The notes beneath the pieces were generated by a model. The model saw nothing but the letters and a program-made list of their open reading frames with translations. It was not told the origin of the DNA and did no database searches. Made by a program: the position numbers and the translations under genes. From NCBI GenBank assembly GCA_022059125.1, contig JAEUWY010000008.1, positions 2,232,001-2,296,000 on the forward strand: a stretch of DNA of 64,000 nucleotides, read 5' to 3'. This document shows, one piece after another, positions 42,726 through 54,800 of this stretch. The DNA comes from Corynespora cassiicola (Eukaryota; Ascomycota; Dothideomycetes; Pleosporales; Corynesporascaceae). Every line of letters begins with the position of its first letter. The first letter of the stretch is position 1.

Positions 42726-44501
42726 ATGGTTTATGTTTCCAAACTTGCCCTGCTTCTATCATGGAGCTATCAATGTTTGTCCTACCAGCCAATGAACACC
42801 GCTCTCGACAATGCATTCAAGCATGATGATAGCGTCTCAATCATCAGCGTCCGTCATTTTGATGCTGGGGATTATACACTTTCTACTGCTCCAGGATACG
42901 CGAACGGCGTGGATGGTGGGCCGCTACAGCCTGTTATTCCAAGAGCAGAGAAGGGGGTGACAGTTGTGAAATTCTTCATCCGTACCACAGGAGAAAAAGC
43001 TCCATCTCTGCCCGAACCCATAGCTGGAACTGACGTGGGCTTCGAAATTTGGTTCCCGGATCCCCAGGATTGGTCTGGACGTATCCTCCACTCTGTAGAT
43101 GGTGGTTGGATGGGCAGTCCCCATGTGACTAATCCCAACTCCACGGCATCTGCTCCCACAACTACAATGTACTCGCAGTGGGCATCCCGGCATGGTTACA
43201 TTGCGGGAACGACTAATGGAGGCCACTATACGCCACTGAACAACGCCACTTATTCCGGGATACTGGACACGTCATATCTCATCAAGGATGGTGAATACAA
43301 CATTGAAGGATGGAAGAATATTGGATGGCAGGCAACCCACCTTCTGTCTCTTAAGACAAGGGAAATTGCCAGCGCCTATTATGGCAGGAATCATACATCG
43401 GCATATCTGTTCGGGTGTTCCACTGCGGGCCGTCTAGTCTATGACGTAGCCCAAAGATTCCCGGCTGATTATGATGGGCTTCTATCTATTGCACCCTCAT
43501 TCACGGGAACTCTCTACTACCCCAGCATTGGCTATCCAGCTATCGTGGTCAATAATGACGGTTTGTCTTTCACCTCTACCCAGCTTGAGATTGTGTCGCA
43601 AAAGGCTATTGAACATGGTGACACAGCCATTACTGGCCAACACGATGGTTACATCACTGATTGGAAAAACAATCACTATGATCCAGAGAAGGATTCCAGT
43701 GTTCTACGTGTGGAAGACGGCGGTAAATGTACTGATAGCTGGGCTATCTCCTTGGCCCAAGCCCGTGCTTTGAACAAAATTTGGTACGGCGTCACTCCAG
43801 ACGGCTCCTACCCCAATCCTGCCGAGGACAATGGCAGCGGACTCATGCGACCCGAGAATCAGATATACTGGGGCAGGCTTCGCGGAATCCAGCTGCTGTA
43901 TGTTACCAAGCCATCGGTAATCCCGAGTGTGTTCTGGCCTGTCGCCTTTTTGAATGAAAGTCTGGGAAGTCCATATTTCTTTCCGAACGGCCGGGATGCA
44001 TGGGTTAACATGACGTACGACCAATTTGCGGAGAAGATGCTTGCCGGCAAAGCCATAGATGACGAGATCATTGATATGAATTCCGACAACCCTGATATTC
44101 GCGAGTTCAAGCGCCTAGGTGGCAAGATTCTCACATATCATGGACTTGCCGACCCGTATTCACAGCCGCCACACACTGTCTCCTACTACGAGAAGTCTGC
44201 AAACCTCACTGGCGGCATGGAAGAGGCATCGGATTTTCACCGCCTGTTTCTTGTCCCTGGAATGGGCCATTGTGACCCGGTCATAGGACAGGCCGGCCAA
44301 GCCAATATTCCATTACCACAAGCTGAGCAGTTTATCGAAAAACTCGTCTCATGGGTAGAAAAGAACGAAGCACCTCAAGAGATTCTGGCTACTTCGAGCG
44401 ATAACCAAGTCAGCCGTCTTATCTGCTCATATCCAGATTTAGTCAAGTACGACGGCCATGGCAATGTTGCTGCTGCAGAGAGCTTTTATTGTCCCAAGTA
44501 G
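42726..44501 (+). CDS. Secreted tannase/feruloyl esterase family protein
   Basis: This is a 591-residue intronless gene. It has a signal peptide (MVYVSKLALLLSWSYQCLS) followed by the tannase/feruloyl esterase fold (PF07519). Seen: GGWMGS for the oxyanion region, YIAGTTNGGH, the nucleophile motif FGCSTAGR with catalytic Ser and the neighbouring Cys, the Asp in HGLADPYSQPP and the His in VPGMGHC. The Cys of GCS and that of HC form the disulfide that links Ser and His in this family. Members hydrolyse gallate or ferulate esters and help degrade plant polyphenols or hemicellulose. The nucleophile loop reads CSTAG instead of the more usual CSTGG. Multiple N-glycosylation sites (NST, NAT, NHT, NES, NMT) agree with secretion. 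It lies 450 bp from the transposon end. Confidence 0.92.
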   Translation: MVYVSKLALLLSWSYQCLSYQPMNTALDNAFKHDDSVSIISVRHFDAGDYTLSTAPGYANGVDGGPLQPVIPRAEKGVTVVKFFIRTTGEKAPSLPEPIAGTDVGFEIWFPDPQDWSGRILHSVDGGWMGSPHVTNPNSTASAPTTTMYSQWASRHGYIAGTTNGGHYTPLNNATYSGILDTSYLIKDGEYNIEGWKNIGWQATHLLSLKTREIASAYYGRNHTSAYLFGCSTAGRLVYDVAQRFPADYDGLLSIAPSFTGTLYYPSIGYPAIVVNNDGLSFTSTQLEIVSQKAIEHGDTAITGQHDGYITDWKNNHYDPEKDSSVLRVEDGGKCTDSWAISLAQARALNKIWYGVTPDGSYPNPAEDNGSGLMRPENQIYWGRLRGIQLLYVTKPSVIPSVFWPVAFLNESLGSPYFFPNGRDAWVNMTYDQFAEKMLAGKAIDDEIIDMNSDNPDIREFKRLGGKILTYHGLADPYSQPPHTVSYYEKSANLTGGMEEASDFHRLFLVPGMGHCDPVIGQAGQANIPLPQAEQFIEKLVSWVEKNEAPQEILATSSDNQVSRLICSYPDLVKYDGHGNVAAAESFYCPK

Positions 44502-44819
44502 AAGCCGGGAAGCCTATGACATTAGGAGATGATACCAGAAAGACTAGCATAAAAACGCTAATTTGTATGATTTGAGCGCCATAAGCTCCCACTTGTGTAA
44601 ACCTAAGACTAGGTCGAGACTTTTTCCATTGGCTTGAAAATGATTAATCTTTTGCCTGCACACTTATTGATTTATCATAATCATGCCATATATCGTTAGT
44701 CGGCCTGTTAAAGATATGCAAGTATATTCAAAAACCGTAGATTAGTCATGCTCTTCAAAGACGGTGCCAACCCGAGATATACAACTATCAAACGAAACTG
44801 GAGCCCCCGCTCTCGTGAC
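44502..44819. other. Convergent 3' spacer
   Basis: Lies between the tannase stop and the stop of the ABA3-like gene. No feature was recognised. Confidence 0.5.
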
Positions 44820-46096
44820 CTAGGGCTGAGCAGACAAAACATGAGCAACCTTTGGAAAAACTTCCCCAGTCCTCCGGGATAGAGACAGAAGGTACTTCAC
44901 CCACTTCCTCTTGCAAATCGAGCAGAGCTGAACCCCTCCAAATTGGCCCATACTTTCCGCCCCATAATTATCCCGAAACCCACAATTTGGGCATGTGGAC
45001 TCATTTTGCAGCATCTCCGCCAGACCTGAAAACATGAGATTCTCGCTCCCTCGTGTGATCAGCTCTCGATATCTCTGCTCATCCTCTCTCCTGAAATCAT
45101 CCCGATCTAATCGGTTCCAAAGCTTAAAGTTCTTCCGCGTCGCATCAACGACCTTCTTGCTCTCGGCTTTCCCAATCGAGAGTCCGTCGTCCACGAACCG
45201 GTACCGCCGCATCGTCATGTGAATCGAGCCGCCAAACGCTCGCACAAAGTTCACCGCGTGCTGAAACTCGGGCCTCGCGGCGAACGCCACGTCGATGGCC
45301 CACAGCACCTCTCTGGCTTGGTGGAACGCATAGACGCGGCTATCTTCGGGCATGTAGGCGAACGTGTTGTTCGTCTCGCCCTCGGACCTGTGCTTGAAGA
45401 AGGCCACGGCGTCGTAGAGCGTGTCGGCGATCTCGGCCAGGATCTCGTATTCTGCGTCCGAGAAGGCGGCATCGTTGAGGTCGTTGCAAGTCAGTGCCGC
45501 GGCAATGGTGAAGCGCGCGAGGGCGTCTGTGTCGCGCATGCGGAACCACTGGCGCGGGGAGTGGGCGATTGCATTCACGTAGCGGCGGAAGAGCTCGCCG
45601 TTGCGTTTCTCGCTGGATTTGTCGGATGTGATGAGGAGACAGCAGCGTAATTCTCGGCACATTTTCTCACTACGATGCCCCTGTTAGTCTCGTGTTTGTT
45701 CAACTCCAAGGAATGATCACTGGGAGAACCGGATGAAACTTACTAGTCTGGGGTGCCGAGGAATAGTGTGTCAAGTAATTCGTCCAGGTTGTAGCCCAAC
45801 ACGTCATATCCTATTGTCACATCTACAAGACTCCCCCGGAATTCTGCGACCACGCAGATGGCAATGACCCTCACGAAGGCCACATAGCGTGGCCAGTTGG
45901 TGTACTGCGGAATTACACATCGGGTATACTCCCATGCACAGGCTAATATCTCGTCTCGGAATTGCTTTGGCAGGGCGAGATCTTGGAGGTCGTTGGACAG
46001 ATCAGAAGGATAGTACCACTTGTTTCGTACAGGTGGCAGTGGCTGAGGCTCATCGATGACAGAGCTTTGAGTGTAGTTGGTGCTTATGATTCCCAT
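44820..46096 (-). CDS. ABA3-like sesquiterpene synthase (alpha-ionylideneethane synthase family)
   Basis: Two exons, complement 46096-45744 and 45669-44820, encode 400 residues. The 74-nt intron has a GTAAGT donor, a CTAAC branch site and a CGTAG acceptor. The join gives GTPDY-EKMCREL. The text closely parallels Botrytis ABA3: KWYYPSDLSNDLQ, CAWEYTRCVIPQYTNWPRYVAF, ELFRRYVNAIAHSPRQWFRMRD, LYDAVAFFKHRSEGETN and FAYMPEDSR. ABA3 converts farnesyl diphosphate to alpha-ionylideneethane, the first committed step of fungal abscisic acid synthesis, without the usual DDxxD terpene cyclase motif. A CxxC...CxxC pair near the C-terminus (CPNCGFRDNYG, LCSICKRKW) may bind metal. No P450 or dehydrogenase of an ABA cluster adjoins it. 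Confidence 0.85.
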
Positions 46097-46921
46097 GGTA
46101 TAAAAGAAAGACTTTTTTACAGGCTGTCGAAGTATTAACACTACTCATTGCTCTAGTGTCATGCTGTGACTTACAGTTTTGATTCTAGTCAGTGTCAAAG
46201 TGTGAATGGATTGTTTGTTGAGAACGAAGACTGGTGTATCTGAGCTTGATCTAATGCCATCTTTGAGGCATTTAAATACACGACATCAAGGAGCCGTTAT
46301 ATTGTAGCTAGTGACTCAGGTGGCTTGTACGGAGAGGAGTCGAAAGCACTGATCGTACGATGGTCCTTCCAATAGATACTACCATCTTGTTCCCTAACTA
46401 GAAATTTTGCTTATCAAGTCTCTGATGGAGGCAAAAGGATTGGAAGCAATGCTTCGGGTAGGTTGTGGCGTACCCTTGCTTAGAGGATTAGGAATCCTAG
46501 CGCTTAGTCTCAGCCCGCGGAGAGTGTAAGAATCTTTTCCTCCCAATTATACTAAGATTGTAACTATCGAATGGAATGATACGTAGTTTATCAACGATAC
46601 TATGCCTGTGTAGACGACTACGACTAGCCCATGTTTCCATTCGCTTTTGGGTAAACAATGAAGATTCACTTTTCAACGAGGACCTCTTGGCATACGCAGG
46701 GCGATATCTTACAAGCCTTCTACTTTGCCTAGTTCATCCTACACAGTGGCACGGAAACATGGTTAATAGCCTTTTGCTTGGACATCTACCTCATTGTTGA
46801 AAGAACGTCGTGCACAGCCACTAGACCTGCTTCCAAACACGGCGTGGAGCTGAAACCAATGCTCAGCACAGTCACCGCGGAACTCCACCGAGCTGTCGAA
46901 TGACTGGATTTTGTGACCGGG
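46097..46921. other. Promoter region of the ABA3-like gene, no other gene
   Basis: Upstream region of a minus-strand gene. A small plus frame (46576-46800) has no motif. Confidence 0.45.
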
Positions 46922-47365
46922 TCATGCTCTGACGCGAGAAAAGGGTTCCTGGACAGTCAGTGACAGCCTTGCCCCCACTAATGTCATACTCCACGAAGTT
47001 TCCAGGAACGCCTCAGACCCCACAGATGGATGATAGGCGTTGCTGGCTTTCTCGGTCAGACAAAACGGGAATCTGAAAGAATCCAAAATTAAAAAATGGC
47101 TGTTCGGATAAGCATAAAGGGACACATGTTCGCGGACTCCACCGACGTATATACCAAGAAGATGCGACGTTCCTGGACTGGCTGAGTAAGACACGCCCAA
47201 CGTGACCTCTGCGTAAGCGCATCCCTGCTCCTCGACAACGATGCCTATTGCCTTTTGTCTCACAAAAGAGATCACCTTGAGTTCAAAGCCCGAGGGAATT
47301 ACCTGAAATGAGTCACTTGTTCCGCGACGTTCTCCGGTTGCGTCCATTTGAGATAGCCTTGCCAT
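46922..47365 (-). CDS. Hypothetical protein, 147 residues
   Basis: Open frame from ATG 47365 (MARLSQMDATGERRGTSDSF). It has alternating hydrophobic stretches (AEVTLGVSYSASPGTSHLLGIYVGG, LSLTVQEPF) that suggest a beta-rich fold, but no family is recognised and there is no signal peptide. It could be real or a chance frame. An intron may hide further exons. Confidence 0.35.
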   Translation of the reverse strand: MARLSQMDATGERRGTSDSFQVIPSGFELKVISFVRQKAIGIVVEEQGCAYAEVTLGVSYSASPGTSHLLGIYVGGVREHVSLYAYPNSHFLILDSFRFPFCLTEKASNAYHPSVGSEAFLETSWSMTLVGARLSLTVQEPFSRVRA

Positions 47366-50300
47366 TCTAAGCCTCGTTTACAAAAATATCAGGTACCGAG
47401 TTTGCCGTCTATTTGTACTAGAAAGGAAATAACGACACGTGGGATGTACTGGGGCTTTAATCTGCCCTCAGCTTTCGATGAATGACGTCATTTCTCACGA
47501 TCATGTACAGCCCAGATTCATAATGCGGAACGGCTTGTTAAAAGCATGTCATTCATATTCCGTGCTGGTACAGCGACGTAATTGGCAATGGATGTTATTG
47601 TAATGCAAGAAACTGTAACCACGCGCTCGTTCTACCAAGATGAGAAATTAAAGATCGAATGAATGATCACCGAATTTATATGAAGTCATAGTATTACTCT
47701 GAATAATTTTTTGGCCTTGAGTTACATCATTTGCTTACTTGAACGTTACCTAGGTGTCCTATTTATTGTATCCAACCCAAGTCAGGTCACTAGAGTAGTT
47801 TCAACAATCTCTCACAACATCTTCCACATCAACATTCGTTCGATAACCTTTTGAATTTGCAAACTCTGCTGATAATCACTCCTTACCCTGGAATAACCCG
47901 ATTTTTCGACTCTACATACTTGAAGATGATATAGAGGACCATATGAATAAACGCAGGGGTACATAAGGAAACAAGATATGACCCAAACCAGGTCCCTTCA
48001 CCCCACAACACAAGATAACTCTACACACAAAGCCCAAGCGGAAAGTAGCAACACCAGGAAGAAGAGCATTCCTTCCTCTAAAAGTAAACCTCGCCTCACC
48101 CGACCGAAGGACAAAAAAGAGCCCAGTTCTGAAAAGTGAAATATCGGCTCACTTCCAACCTCCAACAGTTAAAAGAACCACATCAGCACACTCTCTCCAA
48201 TTACAAACCATCTACCTCTCACATGGCCAGACCACACATGCCTTCCTCCCCCTCCCAACACTCTGCAATCTACCTCGCACCCCAGCCCGAAGTCAAACTC
48301 AACAAGCCCCCACGCAACCCCTCCTTCACCAGTCTCCAAACCAGCCGCATCAGAAGATAAACGAAGCACGCACCCAATACGACAAGGCCCAACAGAAAGA
48401 AACAAAACGAATGGAAAGGGGCAGATGAGTTTTGGCTCGGCCCAAGACAGCGGATAAGAAATCTATTTGACGCGGCGGGCGGACCCGTAAGCTAAGCTCA
48501 CATGTCACTGCTCCAACAGATAACCCATGTCACATGTCAAACTGGCAAGAAGGATGCTCAGCAATCGGGGCGGGAAGAGAATGGATTGACAATTTCTACA
48601 TATATACTGGCCGATTCCGAAATATCCCGTGATTTGCAGAAACGCCCAATCTATGCTCAATGGGTGGGTTTCACACATCTTCACCAAATCAAAGAGAATG
48701 TCAAATTGACCTTACCCGCCATCAAAGCAGAACTAGCATCATGTCAGGCTCGGGGCGGGGGCGGGCTTCGCGGCCGAGAGACAGGAGCTGCAAGGAGCCG
48801 CAGGAGCCGAAGAAGCAAGCTCGCGATTGGGAGGATTGCGGCCCAGGCCGACGATGAGACCGAGGGGCGCCATCTTCGGGAAGAAGCATGGACAAGGGCG
48901 GAGACGAATGGGAAGAAGCAAGACGGGCGGGAAGCCGCACGCGTCCAGTACGCCAGAAGCCCAAGTGGGGACGTGGGAAAAGCCCGCCGTTCACAAAGAC
49001 AAGAATAGCAGAACCGCTGGCGGAGGCCGCGGAGCGTCAGCCGTAAGCACTGCTGCAACTCTGCGACGCGTCCATGGAAGATGACCAGAACGTATATCCA
49101 CGACTTGAAGGGCGCCGAGGACGAGTCTAGAAGTCAATTAAGGCTCCACCTCGGAGCAGTACGAAGAACAAACATCGGAGTCGGATGGCCCGGGATCGGC
49201 CCTGCTCACCGTGGCAGCGGAGATCAGGGGGAGCAGCGGCCGTCCAAGAGAGGCGGGAGGAGGGCAAAGGGACAGGGATACGTCGTCAACCACAACAAGA
49301 AGCAAAGCGGCCGCGACGATAAGCCATAGGCGGGCCTAAAGCATGCAGTGGAGGGCGTTTCTGGCGGGAAGCACATCGAAAACACGAGGGTCCAGAGAAG
49401 CCTCGTGTGCAGCTCGAGAAGCAGTTCGCCCGGCAACATTGCCGTGCACAAGCCCGAGGAAGCGTCTCTTTGATTAGCTAGCGGGGAGGGGACTGGGGGC
49501 TACTCATGACACAGAGGGCCGAAAGCGAATGCACATGTACGGCAGATGCACCCTGTCGACGGGTTGGCCTCTGGCACGTCGTTCACGCGGAAGCCGGCAT
49601 CTGGGCCGAAACCTTGACAACGTGTTGGTGTACCGATTTTGGATTTTGGGGTGGTGCGTGGCGGGGTGGCAGGCGTTCGGCTGCGCAGTCGACGAGAAAG
49701 CACATGGCCGGCAAAGTCCAAGAGTCGACAAGGAGCGGGACTGGCGTGGTGGTGGTTGCGCAGTGCAACGGTGGCGATTCTACAGGACGAGGGGGGAAGG
49801 TGGTCGTCTGATGGGACAAGGCCGGCGGGCTTGGAAAAGGCAGGAGTGCGTCCGAGGGGCGCCGTTGGCCTCGCAAGAGGTTCCGCGAGCCAGTTTCCCC
49901 AGGTCTTGGACGCGAATGAAAGGGGACGGGAATAGCAGCCACACGGCCAAGGGAGGCGGGCCCCACAGGGACATGTTTGGGTGACGGCGGCGGGTGCAGG
50001 CGGGCAGGCGGGTGCAAGACGGCGCAGGTTAGCGGGCCTAGATCTCGCTTTGGAGGCCTCTGTGCATGTTTGGATGCGAGGGGGATGGTGGGCGCTGATG
50101 CGCGCTGATGCGCGACGACGCGCGAGAATGCGGCATGGATGCAGGCGTCATGGAGGAGCAGGGAGGAGCAGGCCGTGGAGGGCCGCCATTGGCGGCGGGG
50201 GCAGCCGATCTGCACGTCTGCGAAATGGCGGTGCGCCAGACAGCCGTTGTGCAGGCGAGGTGCAGCAGGCCGTGGTTTTTAATCAACGGACTAGAGCGGT

Positions 50301-51835
50301 ACGGCTGGAGAGCTGGGCAGAGCGAGGTGCGACAAGAGTCGTGTGCGGCCAGGGCGGCGGGTGGTTCGATGGTGGGAAGACGGGTGGGAAGACGGATGGG
50401 GAGGGACGACGTTGTGGTGGTGAGCGGGCGAGCCAATGGGGGCGCCCGCGGCGGGCCTGTCGGGTGGTCCTGTCGATCACGAAAAAAAATGGAGAAAAAA
50501 AGTGTAGGAGCCAGTCGAGGTCAGGACGTGCTGAGGTAATGGGGGGATGGGTGGCCAAGAAGAGAGGGCCAGGGGCGCAGTGTTAGTATACAAGAGGCCG
50601 AGTTGGGTCCAGTACGTAAAACAGGGCAGGCAGGGCGCCAGGTGGGTGGATCGCTCGTGTTGTCGGCCCCAAGAGGGAGGACTCCCCTACTGCAGGATAG
50701 ATGAGAGAGGGGGGAATATGGTGAGGGTAGTGAGGGTGGTGAGGGTGGTGGAGGAGTAGAGGAGTGGAGGAGAGGGCGTGGAAGGAGGAGGGGGTGAATG
50801 GCGGCGGGCGTGTGGGAAGGTGCAAAGAGAGACGGAGAAGGAGCAGGACAGGCCGGAACAACGTGGCGCCGGGGGAGGAAGGAGCGACACGGCAGCACCA
50901 GCACCAGCAACAGCAACAACAACAAAAACAACAAAGAAGAGAGAGTCACGGCGGCGGGCGGCGCAGAGCAGTTGGAGATGGCCGGTAGAAGCGCAGCGGT
51001 AGAGGGCCGGTATAGTGGCTGGAGGGCCCGGGAGCGAGTCGCGGCTAGCATGGATTGGGCGGTCGAGTGTTTTCCCGTGTGACTCCCGGCGACGCGTGGG
51101 GATGGTGCCAGCTGGATAGCGTCCAAAAAGTCACGCTCCGCCTGCTGCAGCCCCCCCGTCGCCCGTTTCGCCCGCCCAGTCGGCCTGGTCCTTTTTTTCT
51201 TCCTGCTCCTAAGCCCGTTTCTGTCGTGTCCACACCGCCTGCTCCCCATCTGCCATCTGCCATCTGCCCATCCGCGTCTTGCCCGTCTTTGTCGTGCGTG
51301 CAGCTGCAGCGACAGGCTCGATTCGCGAGCCGGTGCCTCGCCCATAGCCCAGCGTGCCCCTCCACCGCGCCCACGCCCACCACCTCGCCGCCGCCGCCGC
51401 CGCCGTCCACCACCACCACCACCACTCTTCACCCTGCTCCCATTGTCTCCCAATCGCCCGTCCGCCGCGCAATGCTGGCTCTGTAGGCCCGTCTGCGGTG
51501 GCCTCGCCGTCGGTCTGGTCGCGAAGAGAGACGCCCGTCAGCTTCACCAGCAACCCGCCGTATCGATATACCCTCAGCAGCAGCAGCAGCAGTAGCAGCA
51601 GCAGCAACACCAACACCACCACCACCACCACTGCTCCCCCCACTGCTTCTTCCACCGCCGCTGCCCGAGCATCGCCTCCCAATCCCGCCCCGGCTCCAGC
51701 ATCAGCTGCAACTATGGTCCTGGGAGCTGTCCGTTCATAGCACTACCGCCCCCGCCGGTCCGCACTGGATCACCCGCACTGGACTGCCCTCGTCCGCCCT
51801 CGATCGCCCACGACAACACCCACGACACCGCGGCC
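47366..51835. other. 4.5-kb upstream region of RIM15, GC-rich, no gene recognised
   Basis: The left 1 kb is AT-rich. From about 48.5 kb it becomes GC-rich with many overlapping open frames on both strands that have no domains. The part nearest RIM15 holds GGT/GTGAGG-type runs (about 50715-50757), a CAA/CAG-rich run (about 50896-50935) and CAG and CAC triplet runs (51575-51635). It probably includes a long promoter and leader. Confidence 0.5.
51575..51635 (+). repeat. CAG then CAC triplet runs in the RIM15 leader
   Basis: AGC AGC AGC... with one TAG interruption, followed by ACC/CAC repeats, all upstream of the RIM15 start. Confidence 0.8.
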
Positions 51836-54800
51836 ATGGCCACGCCCAGCGGCACCCCCACCCCTACGCCCACCCTGGCCCCGCCCGCCGTGACGGCCCT
51901 CAAGCAGGAGGCGGGCGCCGCAGCCCCGCAGCGCGTCCACATGGAGCGCACCGTCAGCCAGGACATCCGCGACGAGCGCGAGGACCTCAAGGAAGCCGCC
52001 GAGCACAGCCTGAACATCATCATGGACCTGGGCCTCGACGGCCGCGTCCGCTACGTGAGCGACTCGTGGCGCGATGTCATCGGCACCACCCCCAAGGACG
52101 TCGTGGGCCGCCCCGTCCAGGACCTGCTGGTCGACAACACCACCCAGTTTGCCGACACGGTCGAGTCCATCAAGAAGGACGACAGCCGGAGCCACATCAC
52201 GCGCTTCTCCGTGCGGATGGGCCCGCTGTCGGTGCTGCGCCAGAAACGCCCCAAACGCGTCGTCGAGGAGGATGAGACGGACACGCAGACGCAGACACAC
52301 GAGTCGGTTGAGCAGCAGGACGAGGACCAGATCTTGAATCTCGAGGCTCAAGGCATCATGGTGTACGACCGCACCACCGGCGAGGAGAGTCATGTACGTG
52401 CCCGAGCCTCCATGCCACCATGCTGACCCCAGCGACCCCCTTTGCTAACTTTCTCCCCTCCCTCGCAGACCATGTGGATGATTCGCCCGTCCGTCGTGCG
52501 CGAGGTCACCATCGACCTGCCCGAGGTGCTCGTCGAGTCGCTGGGCGTGGGCGCCGAGATGCTGGCCCACTACCTCAATGGCCTCGCCGAGCAGGGCGCC
52601 AACGACCCGGGTAACCACCCGCCGCCGCTGCCCGTCTTGTGCCGCATATGCGAGCGCCAAATCACCCCCTGGTGGTTCGAGAAGCACACCGAGCTGTGTC
52701 TCCAAGAGCACCGTGCCGAAATGGACGTCCAGATGGCGCAGGAGTCGCTCGCCGAGCACCGCAACGCCATCGTCAAGGTCCTGGACTCTCTCGAGGCCCA
52801 CTCACGACCCACGAGGGCCACGTCGGCCGACCTCATGCAGACGCCTCCGCCCCCAGAGTACAAGGGCGTGGTTATCCAGTCGAGCTCTACCCCTTCGTCA
52901 GGCACTCCCTCGGGCCGCAATTCCCCCGCCTCGCCGCCTTCGAGATCTCGTGAGCGGTCCTCTGGATTTGGCCACCACCGTGCTCGCTCGTTTGCAGTCA
53001 GACGACCCGTTGCCCGCATCGTGGAACTCGTGCTCGATCTCTGCGACACGGCCCTCGAGGTGAACACGCCCGCCATCAAGGAAACTACGCGGGCTCAGCC
53101 AGCGTCCGAGATCCGGACCCAATCGCCACAGTCGGAGAACCGCATTTCGCAGGTTCTACAGTGGCAGTCCCCTAGCGCCGGTACCTCTGACCACGGAGAG
53201 GGCCTCAAGATGCTTTGCGACGACACGGCCCATCTTGCTAGGAACAAGATCGATGCCGTGTTCCGTCACCGACGAATCTTGGAGTACTCGGAGCGCATTC
53301 GCATCGAGTTTGACATCCTGGTCCAGGAATGCATAGAGGCTGCCATGGCAAAGGCTGCCCGCATCGCTGCCGGGGAGGACAGCTCATCCGACGACGAGCA
53401 GCGCGAGGAAGAGCTCACCCAAGACGCCAACGAGATTCCTACTGGTGAAGAGGGCCTGTTCCCCTGCTCGTACGATGCCCCCTCGGCCATGGCCCAAGCC
53501 CTCCGCAACGCATCCGATTCCTCGCTGCCTGCCCGCCTGACACGGCGAGAGTCGTCGGTTGCAGGTTCGACACGGTCCAGCAGCCCCCGCGGCGGCTGCC
53601 AGACGCCCCGCTCTCACGCTGGAGCCATCAGCATCGCAACCCAGAACAAGCGTCACTCGATGCATTCTATGCACTTTGAGAGCGACGCTGGGGCCGACAG
53701 TGACAGCAGCGTTCGCTCGTCCGTCATGTCTGGGCCAAGGCGAGCTGACTCGCCATCGTCAGAGCTCGGCGTGGGCAGAGTTGCGAGCTCACGCGAACGC
53801 AAGCGCAAGAGCTTGATCTTGCCGAGCGTCATGTCGAGCCGACAGCAGTCACCTGCCCGCTCCATGGTCCCGCCGTCCTCACCGCTGCGAATGAACAAGC
53901 CGCGCATCCCGAGCGGCGTCGAGGGTCTGCAGTCGCCCATCACGTCACCTGTGCTGACCACCAGCGAGTTCTCCTCCCCAGCCATGGCCCATGTACATCA
54001 CCACCATCGCAGGCAGTCGTCCACGGCGGGCTCGGACGGTCCGCGAGCCGTTTCCCCGCGGCTGATTCCCGTCAGTCAGCCGCAGCCACGTGCAGTGCCC
54101 CCCTCGATCAAAGACTTTGAAATCATCAAGCCCATTAGCAAAGGTGCCTTTGGTAGCGTCTATCTGGCCAAGAAGAAGTCGACGGGAGAGTACTATGCCA
54201 TCAAGGTCCTGAAAAAGGCCGACATGGTTGCAAAGAACCAGGTCACCAATGTCAAGGCCGAGCGGGCCATTATGATGTGGCAGGGCGAGAGCGACTTTGT
54301 TGCCAAGCTTTACTGGACGTTTTCGAGCAAGGACTATCTGTATCTGGTCATGGAGTACCTGAATGGCGGCGACTGTGCTTCTCTCATCAAGGTTCTGGGT
54401 GCCCTGCCCGAAGACTGGGCGAAAAAGTATCTCGCAGAGGTCGTTCTTGGCGTCGAGCATCTGCATAGTCGAGGCATCATCCATCGCGACCTGAAGCCAG
54501 ATAATCTTCTCATAGATCAGAAAGGTCATTTGAAGCTCACTGACTTCGGCTTGTCTCGAATGGGTCTGATTGGCCGTCAAAAGCGCGCCCTGAAATCCGC
54601 TGAGCCCGCCCCAGATCTGCTCAAGACTGGCCCCTTCCATCGCGCCACTTCAGTCGGCTCCTCTCGTTCTGCGTCGTTTGACTTGAATCACTCGCCCTCG
54701 CAGACGCCCTCCATGACCCCTGCTCTCACGGGAGATCTTGGCCAGCCCTCGTATTTCAGCTTGAACCGAGAAAGCTCACACAGTCGTGACCCCTCGAGGA

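Noticed and set aside
49583..50215. Long overlapping frames on both strands between 48.5 and 51.7 kb
   Set aside because: High GC content removes stops by chance; none has a domain, a good start or splice structure.
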